NCBI GenBank assembly: GCA_040004775.1
Contig: JBDUAD010000011.1
Location: forward strand, 1-41,533
DNA length: 41,533 nt
Reading direction: 5' to 3'
DNA from: JALZBL01 sp040004775
GTDB lineage: Bacteria; Actinomycetota; Actinomycetes; Mycobacteriales; Jatrophihabitantaceae
Position 1 is the first letter of the stretch. Each line of letters begins with the position of its first letter. Shown one piece after another: positions 7,731 through 14,761 of the stretch. The notes beneath the pieces are model-generated. The model was not told the DNA's origin and made no database searches. It saw nothing but the letters and a program-made list of their open reading frames with translations. Made by a program: the position numbers and the translations under genes.

Positions 7731-8589
7731 ATGATCATCGTCACCGGAGCCACGGGCGCACTCAACGGCGCGACCGTCGACCACCTGCTGGACCGCATGC
7801 CCGCCAACGAGATCGTCGTCGCCGGGCGCGACACGAGCAAGGCGCAGCGCTTCGCGGATCGCGGCGTGACCGTGCGGCGTGGCGACTACGCCCAACCGGA
7901 TTCCCTGCCCGACGCCTTCGAGGGTGCCGACCAGCTGCTGCTGGTGTCATCCAACGGACCCGGGCGCCGACGCCGTGAGCCTGCACAGCACCGCGATCGA
8001 CGCGGCCGTCACCGCGGGGGTTGGGCGCATTCTCTACACCAGCCACCAGGGAGCCGCACCCGATACTCCGTTCGGCCCAGGGCGCGACCACGCCGCCACC
8101 GAGCGGTTGCTTGCCGAATCAGGTATCGCCTGGACTTCGCTGCGCAACGGCTTCTACGCGCATAGCCTCAACTGGCTGATGGGACCCTGGCGCGAGACCA
8201 GCGTCATCACCGTTCCCGCTGACGGACCGGTGTCCTGGACCGCACGCGAAGATGCCGCCGAGGCCGCCGCCGCCATCCTTGCCTCGGACGGGGCCTACGA
8301 CGGCCCCACCACGCTCACCGCAAGCACCGCGCCCACGTTCGAGGACATCGCTGCGATTGCATCCGAGCTGACCGGCCGCACAATCGGGCTCGCCGTGCTC
8401 GATCAGGACGACTGGATTGACGCCCAAGTCGCAGCAGGGCAAAAGGAGTTCATGGCGCGCTTCACGCTCGGCATGTACCAGGCCGCCCACGACGGATTCT
8501 TCGCCGGAGTCGACCCGCTGCTCGGCACACTCCTCGGCCACGAACCGCGCACCGTGGCCGACCTGCTCGCACAGGCGACCGCCTCGTAG
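7731..8589 (+). pseudogene. NmrA-like NAD(P)H-binding protein, one-base frameshift
   Basis: The first part starts with MIIVTGATGALNGATVDHLL, a Rossmann dinucleotide motif (TGATGxxG), and runs to LLLVSSNGPG. The same protein continues in the +1 frame as ADAVSLHSTAIDAAVTAGV and on to the end at 8589. Removing one G from the GGG at 7962-7964 restores a continuous protein of about 285 residues of the atypical SDR/NmrA class (SDR_a5-like; quinone-oxidoreductase-2 type). Everything else looks intact, so this is a recent mutation, a phase-variable G tract or a sequencing error. It is divergent from the TetR gene. Confidence 0.8.
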
Positions 8590-8831
8590 CCGCGATGCAC
8601 CAGTGAGATCGCCAGGCAGCCGACTAGGCCCGCGCGACAAGACCGAGCACGCTCGGGCTCGCCGCAATCGAAGCGTCAATGAGGATCCGCAAACCGCGAC
8701 GGCGACGGCGACGGTGTGGGTCTGGGGCGGGTCTGTCCTGGCGGCTCTCACGCTGCCGGCTGTTCGGGCGGTGGAGGTTGGGCACGAAGGGCACGGAGGA
8801 AGAAACGTCCTGACCTCGCCGTTGTTGCCGC
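8590..8831. other. Gap with no gene seen
   Basis: There is no credible coding frame or clear palindrome between the frameshifted reductase and the DinB-type gene. A GGCGAC-rich triplet run near 8697-8715 is simple sequence. Confidence 0.4.
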
Positions 8832-9620
8832 ATGTCTTCCCTTGCCGACCGGACGATCGACGCGCTCTCCGACGAGCACGACACCCTCGCCGCGGCCGTC
8901 CGCGATGTGACCGATGACCAGGTGACCGCGCCGTCCGGTGCCGCCGAGTGGACGGTGGCACAGGTGCTGTCCCACCTTGGCAGCGGCGCCGAGATCACCC
9001 TGGCCGGCCTGCAAGCGGCGCTGGGTGAGCGGACCGCGCCAGACGATGATTTCAACCCGTCCGTGTGGGATCGCTGGAACGCTATGACCCCGAGCCGGCA
9101 GCGTGCGGGCTTCCTCGAGCATGACGCGGTGCTGGTCGCGGCGTTCACCGCGTTGGACCAGCAGCAGCGCGAGACGCTTGAGCTGCGGGTTGGGTTCGCG
9201 CCGACCCCGCTCACGGTCGCCTCATTCGCCGGGATGCGATTGCACGAGGCAGCTCAACACGGCTGGGACGTGCGCGCCGCCCGCGATTCCGCCGCCGGGC
9301 TGCGGACCGACTCGGCGCGGGTGCTTGCCGAACTGTTCTCCCACGACATTGCGTTCCTGCTCGGTTTCATCGCCAAACCCCACTCGGCCACCGAGCCGGT
9401 CCTGCTCGACATCGCCGATTCCGGTTACGGGCTGTCGATCACCGACTCGGTGACAGTGACGTCACCTGTCAACGACCCCACCGCCACTTTCAGCGGCCCG
9501 CTCGAGGCCGCGATCCGCCTGCTCGCCGGCCGACTCGGCCCGAACCACACTCCGAGTGACCTTGAGATCACGGGCAACACAACTCTCGACCACCTGCGAA
9601 CTGTTTTCCCCGGATTCTGA
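8832..9620 (+). CDS. DinB-like, mycothiol-dependent maleylpyruvate isomerase-family protein
   Basis: A 262-residue protein. The N-terminal MDMPI/DinB four-helix domain covers about residues 10-150, with WTVAQVLSHLGSGAEI early and MRLHEAAQHGWDVRAA later; these His-containing helices supply the metal ligands (LSHLG and the HEAAQHGWD region). The C-terminal MDMPI_C-like domain covers residues 165-262. Family enzymes use mycothiol, the actinobacterial low-molecular-weight thiol, for isomerisation or conjugation, commonly in detoxification. The start ATG at 8832 gives the expected N-terminus. It may belong with the upstream TetR/reductase pair, but 240 bases separate them. Confidence 0.85.
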   Translation: MSSLADRTIDALSDEHDTLAAAVRDVTDDQVTAPSGAAEWTVAQVLSHLGSGAEITLAGLQAALGERTAPDDDFNPSVWDRWNAMTPSRQRAGFLEHDAVLVAAFTALDQQQRETLELRVGFAPTPLTVASFAGMRLHEAAQHGWDVRAARDSAAGLRTDSARVLAELFSHDIAFLLGFIAKPHSATEPVLLDIADSGYGLSITDSVTVTSPVNDPTATFSGPLEAAIRLLAGRLGPNHTPSDLEITGNTTLDHLRTVFPGF

Positions 9621-9868
9621 GACCCACCGACTCAGCCGCCCCCAGGCCAGCGATGACGGGCCGCGAGCGGATCCGCGCGCGACCCAACACGCGCCTGCCG
9701 ATTTGTTGACTCGAGCCAGTCGATGCTGGCCAGGCGGCGCGCGCACCTACCACCGCCGCCTGGCCACGCTCCGAAGCGGCGACGCGCCGGTAAAGGGGTC
9801 GTAGCCGACGCCGGCCGTCGACGCGGCCGAAGCCTTGGCGGCGAAGTACGCGGCCGACTTGGCCTGCG

Positions 9869-9964
9869 TGGGGCCAGCGCAAGATCGCGGCCGTGATGCG
9901 CGCCGACGGCCATCAGGCCTCGACCTCGACGGTCGAGCGAGCCCTGCGCCGCCGCGGGCTGCTC
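9869..9964 (+). pseudogene. Helix-turn-helix fragment of an IS481-like transposase
   Basis: Between the DinB-type gene and the HxlR gene, one frame reads RKIAAVMRADGHQASTSTVE followed by RALRRRGLL. This matches the second helix-turn-helix before the catalytic core of IS481/IS3-like integrases. No DDE core is present. The rest of 9621-9999 shows nothing else I can support. Confidence 0.4.
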
Positions 9965-9999
9965 CGTTGCGGCTTCGGAGATGGTCGACTGCCGGGCGG

Positions 10000-10497
10000 C
10001 TACGAGGAGTGGGTGGCAGCGAGGTAGGCCGCGTTCAGGCGTTCGCGAACGCTCGGTGATCGCGGTGGGTGCTCAGAGCCGAGATGCGAATGCCGTAGCT
10101 CGTCGATGAACTCCTGCCAGAGCGCGGGTCCGCCTTGTTCGAGCAGCTCGGCGCGAACGCGCAGCGCGCGGCTCGTGGGCCGGTGGCGAAGTCCCCAGCT
10201 GCCGAGCTGCGCGAACACGGGTACGAGTTGGATCGCGGGTTCGGTCAGGCTGTAGCGGGCTCGCTGGCCGGCTCGCGTGTCCTCACGGGTGAGCAATCCC
10301 AACTTGACGAGTCGCTTGAGTCGGTCGGCGAGAATATTTGAGGCGATCCCCTCTTCTGAGCCGGCCTGCAGCTCCCGGAAGTAGCGGCGGTCTCCGAAGA
10401 CGATGTCGCGAAGGACGAGCAGGCTCCAGCGATCGCCGAACACCTCGAGGGTGGCGTTGATCGGGCACCCCGACCGCGGCTCATACGCTTCGCGCAT
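10000..10497 (-). CDS. HxlR-family winged-helix regulator
   Basis: A 165-residue HxlR protein. It has the Cys characteristic of redox/electrophile-sensing members close to the N-terminus (EPRSGCPINATLEVFGDRW, C11), then the winged helix (LVLRDIVFGDRRYFREL, SNILADRLKRLVKLGLL). The C-terminal extension after residue 105 is longer than in minimal HxlR proteins. It is divergent from a metallo-hydrolase gene with a 76-base gap holding paired TACTACSG and TTGCAA repeats that are conserved in the second copy near 12.5 kb. It probably controls the hydrolase. This is the intact member of a duplicated pair. Confidence 0.88.
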   Translation of the reverse strand: MREAYEPRSGCPINATLEVFGDRWSLLVLRDIVFGDRRYFRELQAGSEEGIASNILADRLKRLVKLGLLTREDTRAGQRARYSLTEPAIQLVPVFAQLGSWGLRHRPTSRALRVRAELLEQGGPALWQEFIDELRHSHLGSEHPPRSPSVRERLNAAYLAATHSS

Positions 10498-10502
10498 AGT
10501 GC

Positions 10503-10550
10503 TTGCAATCTACTACCGCCAGGTACTACGGTCCCGGCAACCGGTTGCAA
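10503..10550. promoter_or_regulatory. Candidate HxlR operator region
   Basis: Direct repeats TACTACCG (10511-10518) and TACTACGG (10524-10531), 13 bases apart, lie inside two TTGCAA hexamers (10503-10508 and 10545-10550). The same four elements, in the same spacing, are conserved in the inverted copy at 12455-12505, although flanking bases have diverged. That conservation makes them the best candidates for regulator contacts. Confidence 0.55.
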
Positions 10551-10573
10551 ACCACAAGCGGAAGGGGGTCCCC

Positions 10574-11407
10574 GTGCTGAGGCAGGTCGCGGAGGGTGTG
10601 CTGATCCACGAGAGCGAGTTTTGCCAGAGCAACGCCGTTGTTGTGCAAGGCCGGGCTGGCGTGTTGCTCATCGACCCCGGGGTGCAGGGCCACGAAATGG
10701 CCTGCCTCGCGAACGACCTGCGCGAGTTGGGCCAGCCCGTTGTGGCAGGGTTTGCTACGCATCCGCATTGGGACCACCTGCTCTGGCACGCCCGGCTCGG
10801 CTCGGCGCCTCGTTACGGCACGGCCCGCTGCGCGGTCACTGTCCGAGCTCGGCTGTCGGACCCGCTGTTCAAGGCCCGCGTCGCCGAGCTGATACCGCCG
10901 GACATCGCCGAGCAGGTACCGCTGGACCTGCTCGGCCTCATTGCCGGCCTGCCCGCCGAAACTGCGCGCATTCCTTGGGATGGCCCTCAAGTCCGGATCG
11001 TCGAGCATCAAGCGCATGCCCCGGGCCATGCGGCGCTGTTGATCCAGGAACGCGGCGTTCTCGTCGCCGGCGACATGCTTTCTGATGTCCTGATTCCGAT
11101 GCTCGACCTGAACGACACCGCTGACCCGATCGAGGACTACCTCGCCGCGCTGCGGCTGCTCGAGGGCGTGGCGGGCGACGTCGATGTCCTCGTCCCCGGC
11201 CACGGGTCCATCGGCGGAGCTGATCAGGTACACGCACGGATCGAACAGGATCGGGCGTACGTGCACGCCTTGCGTGACGCCGGTGTTCCCGGCGACCCGC
11301 GGGTAGGCCCATCGGCCACGTACGGCAAGGATTGGCTGCCTGGCGTGCATGAACGGCAACTACAGCGCCTCGGCCGAAGAAGAGAGCGCGACGGGACGCC
11401 CGGATAG
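10574..11407 (+). CDS. Metallo-beta-lactamase-fold hydrolase
   Basis: A 277-residue MBL-fold enzyme. The zinc motif THPHWDH is at residues 62-68 (H63, H65, D67, H68); an earlier core Asp is in LLIDPGV, the next His in the APGHAAL segment, the bridging Asp in VLVAGDML, and the last His in LVPGHGS. The complete ligand set suggests an active binuclear hydrolase; the substrate (lactone, thioester, aryl sulfate or other) is not visible. The chosen start is the GTG at 10574, with GAAGGGGG five bases upstream; a longer frame from 10403 overlaps the regulator. It is divergent from the HxlR gene and likely induced through it. Confidence 0.85.
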   Translation: MLRQVAEGVLIHESEFCQSNAVVVQGRAGVLLIDPGVQGHEMACLANDLRELGQPVVAGFATHPHWDHLLWHARLGSAPRYGTARCAVTVRARLSDPLFKARVAELIPPDIAEQVPLDLLGLIAGLPAETARIPWDGPQVRIVEHQAHAPGHAALLIQERGVLVAGDMLSDVLIPMLDLNDTADPIEDYLAALRLLEGVAGDVDVLVPGHGSIGGADQVHARIEQDRAYVHALRDAGVPGDPRVGPSATYGKDWLPGVHERQLQRLGRRRERDGTPG

Positions 11408-11425
11408 AGATCCGCTCGGAACCAA

Positions 11426-11706
11426 CTACTTGGTGAGCACGGCGGCGCTGCGTACGCACACCTTGCGGTGCGCCCTCCACTGCCCGACAGCATCCCGGAT
11501 CTCGTCCTCGTCCCGGCCGATCGGTTCCACAGCGCGGACCATGCATCCTCGCCCGTATCGTCGCGCCGCATCACTGTGGATCCGTCCGGACCGAACACGA
11601 CGGCGAGCACGTCCGAGCGCAGGTCGAGGTCGGAGACGTCTGCCGGACGATCAACAACGTAAGCACCGTCGAGCACCCGCAACGTCTGATGGCCGGCGGC
11701 GGACAT
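11426..11706 (-). pseudogene. Small unknown protein, probable frameshift
   Basis: An ATG at 11706 lies five bases after the reductase stop at 11712 and begins a frame reading MSAAGHQTLRVLDGAYVVDR and ending about TGEDAWSALW. From there protein-like sequence continues better in the next frame (PIGRDEDEIRDAVGQWRAHR, then KVCVRSAAVLTK) to a TAG at 11426-11428; the original frame instead turns into Ser/Arg-rich noise. The joined product would be about 93 residues. The LRVLDGAYVV opening recalls small ACT-like regulatory domains, but I cannot name the family. Confidence 0.45.
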
Positions 11707-11711
11707 GACCA

Positions 11712-12302
11712 CTAGTTGCCGGCCGCGCCGCGCGCCGCGTAGCGGTGCATCGTCACGCCGCTCGCGAACGACCTCTGCTCGAGCAGATCGAGCTGCAGCG
11801 GATCGTCGAGCCCGTCGAAGAGCGGGCGACCCGCGCCGAGCACGACCGGGTGTGTGAAGAGCAGCAGCTCGTCGAGCAGGTGCCCGCGCAGCAGTGCGGT
11901 GGCGAGCGTGGCGCCGCCGACGCCGATGTCGCCGTCGCCGGTGCGCCGGAGTTCGGCGAGCCGGTCGAGGGTATCCGCGCCGCCGAGGATGGTCGTGTTG
12001 TGGGACGCCGTGCGGCGGGTGCGCGAGACGAGCACCTTGGGCTTGTCCGTCCAGATCCCGCCGAACTCGCGCAGGTAGTCGGGAAGGGACTCGTCGGTGC
12101 GGGCGTCCGGCCAGTACGGGTCCATCACGTCGTACATCACGCGGCCCTGCACCATCATCGACAGCCGCGCGGCCCGCTCGCTGAACTCGCGGTGGAGCTG
12201 CTCGTCGATACGCAGCCAGTCGCCGGCGCCCTGCTCGCCGTGCGTGCGCGCGATGAGGAGGTCGAGCGACACGTTCATCCAGTACACGAATCGCGCTGTC
12301 AT
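11712..12302 (-). CDS. Dihydrofolate reductase-family (RibD C-terminal fold) protein
   Basis: A 196-residue protein starting at the ATG at 12302 (FVYWMNVSLDLLIA), with GGGAAG eight bases upstream. It has the family's RVMYDVMDPYW segment, the conserved Gly-rich cofactor strand (GDGDIGVGGATLATALL) and LLLFTHPVVLGAGRPLF near the C-terminus. It probably uses NADPH; the substrate is unknown. Its start overlaps the stop of a short upstream frame (ATGA), and a small unknown gene follows five bases downstream, so the three form an operon driven by promoter arm B of the HxlR duplication. It is only distantly similar to the reductase at 6001. Confidence 0.85.
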   Translation of the reverse strand: MTARFVYWMNVSLDLLIARTHGEQGAGDWLRIDEQLHREFSERAARLSMMVQGRVMYDVMDPYWPDARTDESLPDYLREFGGIWTDKPKVLVSRTRRTASHNTTILGGADTLDRLAELRRTGDGDIGVGGATLATALLRGHLLDELLLFTHPVVLGAGRPLFDGLDDPLQLDLLEQRSFASGVTMHRYAARGAAGN

Positions 12303-12430
12303 GACGTTCTTCCCGCAGGTTCCTTTCGCCCCTGGTAGGCACCGAACACCGTCCAGCGGATGTAGTCGATCAAGCGGCGGAAGATTCGCTGACGGTCGAC
12401 GTCCCGGAGCCGCCGAACGTAGGTCTCGAT
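12299..12430 (-). CDS. 43-residue open frame without a standard start codon
   Basis: Reading the minus strand after AAGGAG (complement of 12439-12444), eight bases later an ATC at 12430 opens a frame TYVRRLRDVDRQRIFRRLID and then YIRWTVFGAYQGR, ending at a TGA that overlaps the reductase ATG (ATGA). The ribosome binding site, spacing, amphipathic basic/aromatic content and coupled stop all look genuine, but there is no ATG, GTG or TTG at the expected place. Either a rare ATC start is used or the start codon (ATG to ATC) has been lost. I do not recognise the peptide. It was probably a small helical protein of the operon. Confidence 0.45.
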   Translation of the reverse strand: METYVRRLRDVDRQRIFRRLIDYIRWTVFGAYQGRKEPAGRTS

Positions 12431-12438
12431 CGTCTGCG

Positions 12439-12620
12439 CTCCTTCCGCTTGTGGTTTGCAATCGCTCGCCGAGACCGTAGTACCTGGCGGTAGTAGATTG
12501 CAAGCAGTATGGGTGAAGCTGATGAGCCGCGGTCGGGGTGCCCGATCAACGCCACCGTCGAGCTCAACGCGGCTACCTCGCTGCTAACAACTCCTCGTAG
12601 CTGCCCGGCAGTCGACCATG
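12439..12620. repeat. Inverted duplication, arm B
   Basis: The reverse complement of this segment reproduces arm A with one internal deletion of about 415 bases. 12439-12555 corresponds to 10565-10450 (promoter plus first hxlR codons) and 12560-12620 to the end of hxlR and about 18 bases beyond. Key promoter elements are identical while spacer bases differ, so the duplication is old. Confidence 0.85.
12509..12600 (+). pseudogene. Internally deleted hxlR copy
   Basis: From the ATG at 12509 the frame reads MGEADEPRSGCPINATVE, close to the first 18 residues of the intact regulator (MREAYEPRSGCPINATLE). It then jumps straight to the last codons (LNAA) and, after loss of one base, passes out of frame before the old stop (TAG at 12598-12600). 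The whole winged helix is gone, so no regulator can be made. The promoter facing the reductase operon remains. Confidence 0.8.
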
Positions 12621-12744
12621 TCCCAAAGGCGCCGCCGGACGCCGCCCGAGCTGTCTCACATGCGAACCGCTTGCGGCGCAGGACGCCCTTTGGTGACGGC
12701 CTCGCGAGTGCTGTTCTACCGGTGAGGTCGACATCCCGTTTGCG

Positions 12745-12963
12745 GTGCGTTGTCCGGGCGCACTGTTCGGGCTCGAGACGCCCTCGATTCTCGGATTGCC
12801 GCGGTCGTCTTGCTGCGGGCCAGCCGATCCAGCTTGGGGACCACGAACCTGTCACCGGCCCGCAGGCGGCGAGCGCTTCGCGCGGGCCGGCGCACTCCCG
12901 GTTAGTGCCGGTCAAACCGTGATCGACATAGATCCGAGACTCGTCCACGCCCGATCGCTTCTA
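12745..12963 (-). pseudogene. Serine recombinase (resolvase/invertase) fragment
   Basis: The minus strand reads GVDESRIYVDHGLTGTNRE and then REALAAC, and after a frame change GDRFVVPKLDRLARS. These are the middle motifs of the resolvase N-terminal catalytic domain. The catalytic Ser region (YxRVS) would lie upstream and is absent, as is the C-terminal helix-turn-helix. It borders arm B of the hxlR duplication and may be the scar of the mobile element that carried it. Confidence 0.65.
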
Positions 12964-13089
12964 CTCGACAAGCTCGGTGAACAGCACGCCTCCTGACCCT
13001 TGGCCCGTCCATATACGGATCCCTCCGTTACACGGCGGTGCCGCGCTGGCAGACTGACGTTCATTCGACCGAGAGGAGGTGCGACACCC

Positions 13090-13128
13090 ATGTCCCTGGT
13101 GGTTCCCGCGCCTCTTGGAGCTGGCTGA
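13090..13128 (+). CDS. 12-codon open frame with a strong ribosome binding site (doubtful)
   Basis: An AGGAGGT at 13074-13080 is followed nine bases later by an ATG that encodes only MSLVVPAPLGAG before a TGA. It is the strongest ribosome binding site in the area. It could be a leader peptide for the gene at 13175, or the first codons of a gene destroyed by a frameshift. Confidence 0.3.
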   Translation: MSLVVPAPLGAG

Positions 13129-13174
13129 CCGACCCGCAGCAGCGCGGAGGCGCCTCTTCGAGAGGTCGCTCCAG

Positions 13175-13654
13175 ATGAAAGATTCAAAGAAGAACGACGT
13201 CGCTGGCGCACGGCTTGAATGCGCACTCGTCGTCCCTCTTCGAGAAGATGTCTGTGAGATCGCCAAAGACCGGCGCCTCTACTCGGTTCGGTACGCGACG
13301 CCGTTTCCGTCGCCGCGTATCGAGCGCGTATCCCCGGGGCATCTAGTGGCCCTCGGGACAGCATCGGACGGTAGCGAGGTCGTGGTTTGGCGCTGGTACG
13401 ACGCCGTCGTGCTCGGCGCGGAGACCGGCCTGATCAGAATGTGGGAGCCGTCCCACGGCGAAGTGCTGGCGCAACCACGCTCCACCCACCGACCTCAGGA
13501 GGTCGGAACTCGGGCTTATCTGTCCGCCGGTCTACCCGGCGCGGACTGGTGGGTCGCCGGGCGCGCCACTGCCAATGCCGAAGACGCCGCGGTTGAATTG
13601 GACGAGGTCGAGCGCCTGTACACCGAACACGACCTATGGCACAGCCTGATCTGA
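13175..13654 (+). CDS. Hypothetical protein
   Basis: A 159-residue protein that I do not recognise. The frame is open from a GTG at 13079, but that codon overlaps a ribosome binding site, so I use the ATG at 13175 (GAGAGG about ten bases upstream). Visible features are a soluble, mixed alpha/beta composition, Trp-rich spots (VVVWRWYD, GADWWVAG) and a final acidic helix (AAVELDEVERLYTEHDLW). No signal peptide or membrane segment is seen. Less extreme GC in parts of the gene suggests separate origin. It stands alone between the resolvase scar and a broken GNAT gene. Confidence 0.55.
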   Translation: MKDSKKNDVAGARLECALVVPLREDVCEIAKDRRLYSVRYATPFPSPRIERVSPGHLVALGTASDGSEVVVWRWYDAVVLGAETGLIRMWEPSHGEVLAQPRSTHRPQEVGTRAYLSAGLPGADWWVAGRATANAEDAAVELDEVERLYTEHDLWHSLI

Positions 13655-13842
13655 TCTCACAAACGGCATTCGCCCCCCACCGTGCGAATCCGCCGGCCGA
13701 TTTGATCAGCTGCCCGGGCAGCCAACCCACAAGCGGAACCTCGACGGACCGGCGGCCAAGCGTCGACACAGCGAATTGGTCGGTGACCGCGATCGTCGCG
13801 CAAGCCGTCTCGTCTCCGGGCGGGTACCCGGACGGGATCCGG

Positions 13843-14277
13843 TTACGAGACGCTCGGTCGTCGGGTGATGGACCGACCTCGGGTCGTGAGTGCATCGGGA
13901 TGCCAGGGGGACGGGCCGCTGCGGAGCCGGGAGTAGACGGCCAGGTCGTGGCGTCGCCCACCGCTTAGTTGGGCGCCGCGGAGCACCCCGTCGAGGGTGA
14001 ACCCGGATTTCTCCAGTCCGCGGCGTTCGGACGCGTTGTCCACGTCGGTTTCGGCTTCGATGCGGTCGACGTCGGTGGTCGCGAACAGGTGCGTAACGAG
14101 CAGGGCGTGCGCCGCGGTGCCGATGCCGCGGCGACGGAATTGCGGCATCAAGGTGACCCCGATGACCCAGACTAGGCAGCCGTAGGTCGGCCCGTGCAGC
14201 ACCGGCAGCCAGCTGACTTCGCCGGCGAGTTCACCGTCGTGCAGGACGGACAGGCAGTGCACGCAAGCCGATCCGCG
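13843..14277 (-). pseudogene. GNAT acetyltransferase, N-terminally truncated
   Basis: The frame encodes the body of a GNAT N-acetyltransferase: LSVLHDGELAGEVSWLPV, the beta-4 strand and acetyl-CoA loop (VIGVTLMPQFRRRGIGTAAH, with the RRRGIG pyrophosphate motif), and ETDVDNASERRGLEKSGFT. The usual first 45-50 residues are missing; upstream sequence instead belongs to the end of a TetR gene. A start codon with a ribosome binding site is not apparent. The sequence downstream of YSRLR is probably random tail. Confidence 0.65.
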
Positions 14278-14278
14278 C

Positions 14279-14394
14279 TCAGGACGCGAGAAGCGTGTCG
14301 ATCTTGGTTTGCAGACCGTCCAGGAGCAAGCGCAGGCCGAGTTCCCAGCTGCTGTCGAAGAGCCCTTCAGGGTCGCCATCTTGACCCCGGTGCC
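14279..14394 (-). pseudogene. 3' end of a TetR-family regulator gene
   Basis: A minus-strand frame ending in TGA at 14279-14281 reads DPEGLFDSSWELGLRLLLDG and then LQTKIDTLLAS, the characteristic last helices of TetR_C_1-type repressors (WxLGLxxLLDGL). No DNA-binding domain lies upstream in any frame. Its junction with the GNAT fragment lies within a few bases, so two deleted genes have been joined. Confidence 0.6.
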
Positions 14395-14536
14395 GACCCA
14401 GCACTGGCGACGCCGTCGGCTGCTCGCGCCGAGCAGTAGGGGATGCCGGTTAGCGATCTGACGCCGCGCGGCTCCCCGAATCCGCTCGATCGTGACAGTC
14501 TGCAACGCATGATCCGAACCACACCGCATATCGGGG

Positions 14537-14700
14537 CAGGTAGCGACGATCGTGGTCCCGGTGACGGACCAGGACGCTGCCCTCGCCTTTTACGTCGGGA
14601 TTTTCGGCATGCAGAAGGTCAACGACTTCACGTACCCCACCGGGGAGCGATGTCTTGAGGTGTCGCCGGCGAAGGACAGCTCGAATCTCTGCCTGGTATC
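14537..14700 (+). pseudogene. VOC (glyoxalase-fold) protein fragment
   Basis: The frame reads VVPVTDQDAALAFYVGIFG and then VNDFTYPTGERCLEVSPA, the first beta-alpha-beta unit of a vicinal-oxygen-chelate protein of the PhnB/glyoxalase type. The second half of the domain is replaced by unrelated sequence that leads into the gene at 14762. The open frame continues without a stop into that gene, so a fused product from the GTG/ATG near 14552 is conceivable but unlikely. Confidence 0.6.
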
Positions 14701-14761
14701 CCACCATGCCCTTCACCTGGATTTTCGCACGGCCCAAATGACCATCGATGGAAGGAGCACT

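Larger units (their letters stand above)
9982..10565. repeat. Inverted duplication, arm A (HxlR gene ends plus promoter)
   Basis: Two blocks of this arm recur in opposite orientation near 12.5 kb: 9982-10035 (the last codons of hxlR and sequence just beyond) matches 12560-12620, and 10450-10565 (the first hxlR codons and the whole divergent promoter) matches 12439-12555. By eye the promoter block is about 85 percent identical. The hxlR middle, 10036-10449, has no counterpart in the other arm. Confidence 0.85.

Noticed and set aside
8697..8715. Repeated GGCGAC triplets as a possible microsatellite or CRISPR-like unit
   Set aside because: Only about three units without spacers; ordinary simple sequence. 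No CRISPR array was seen anywhere.
8119..9214. Two long minus-strand frames over the NmrA-like and DinB-type genes
   Set aside because: No domain, and they overlap convincing plus-strand genes.
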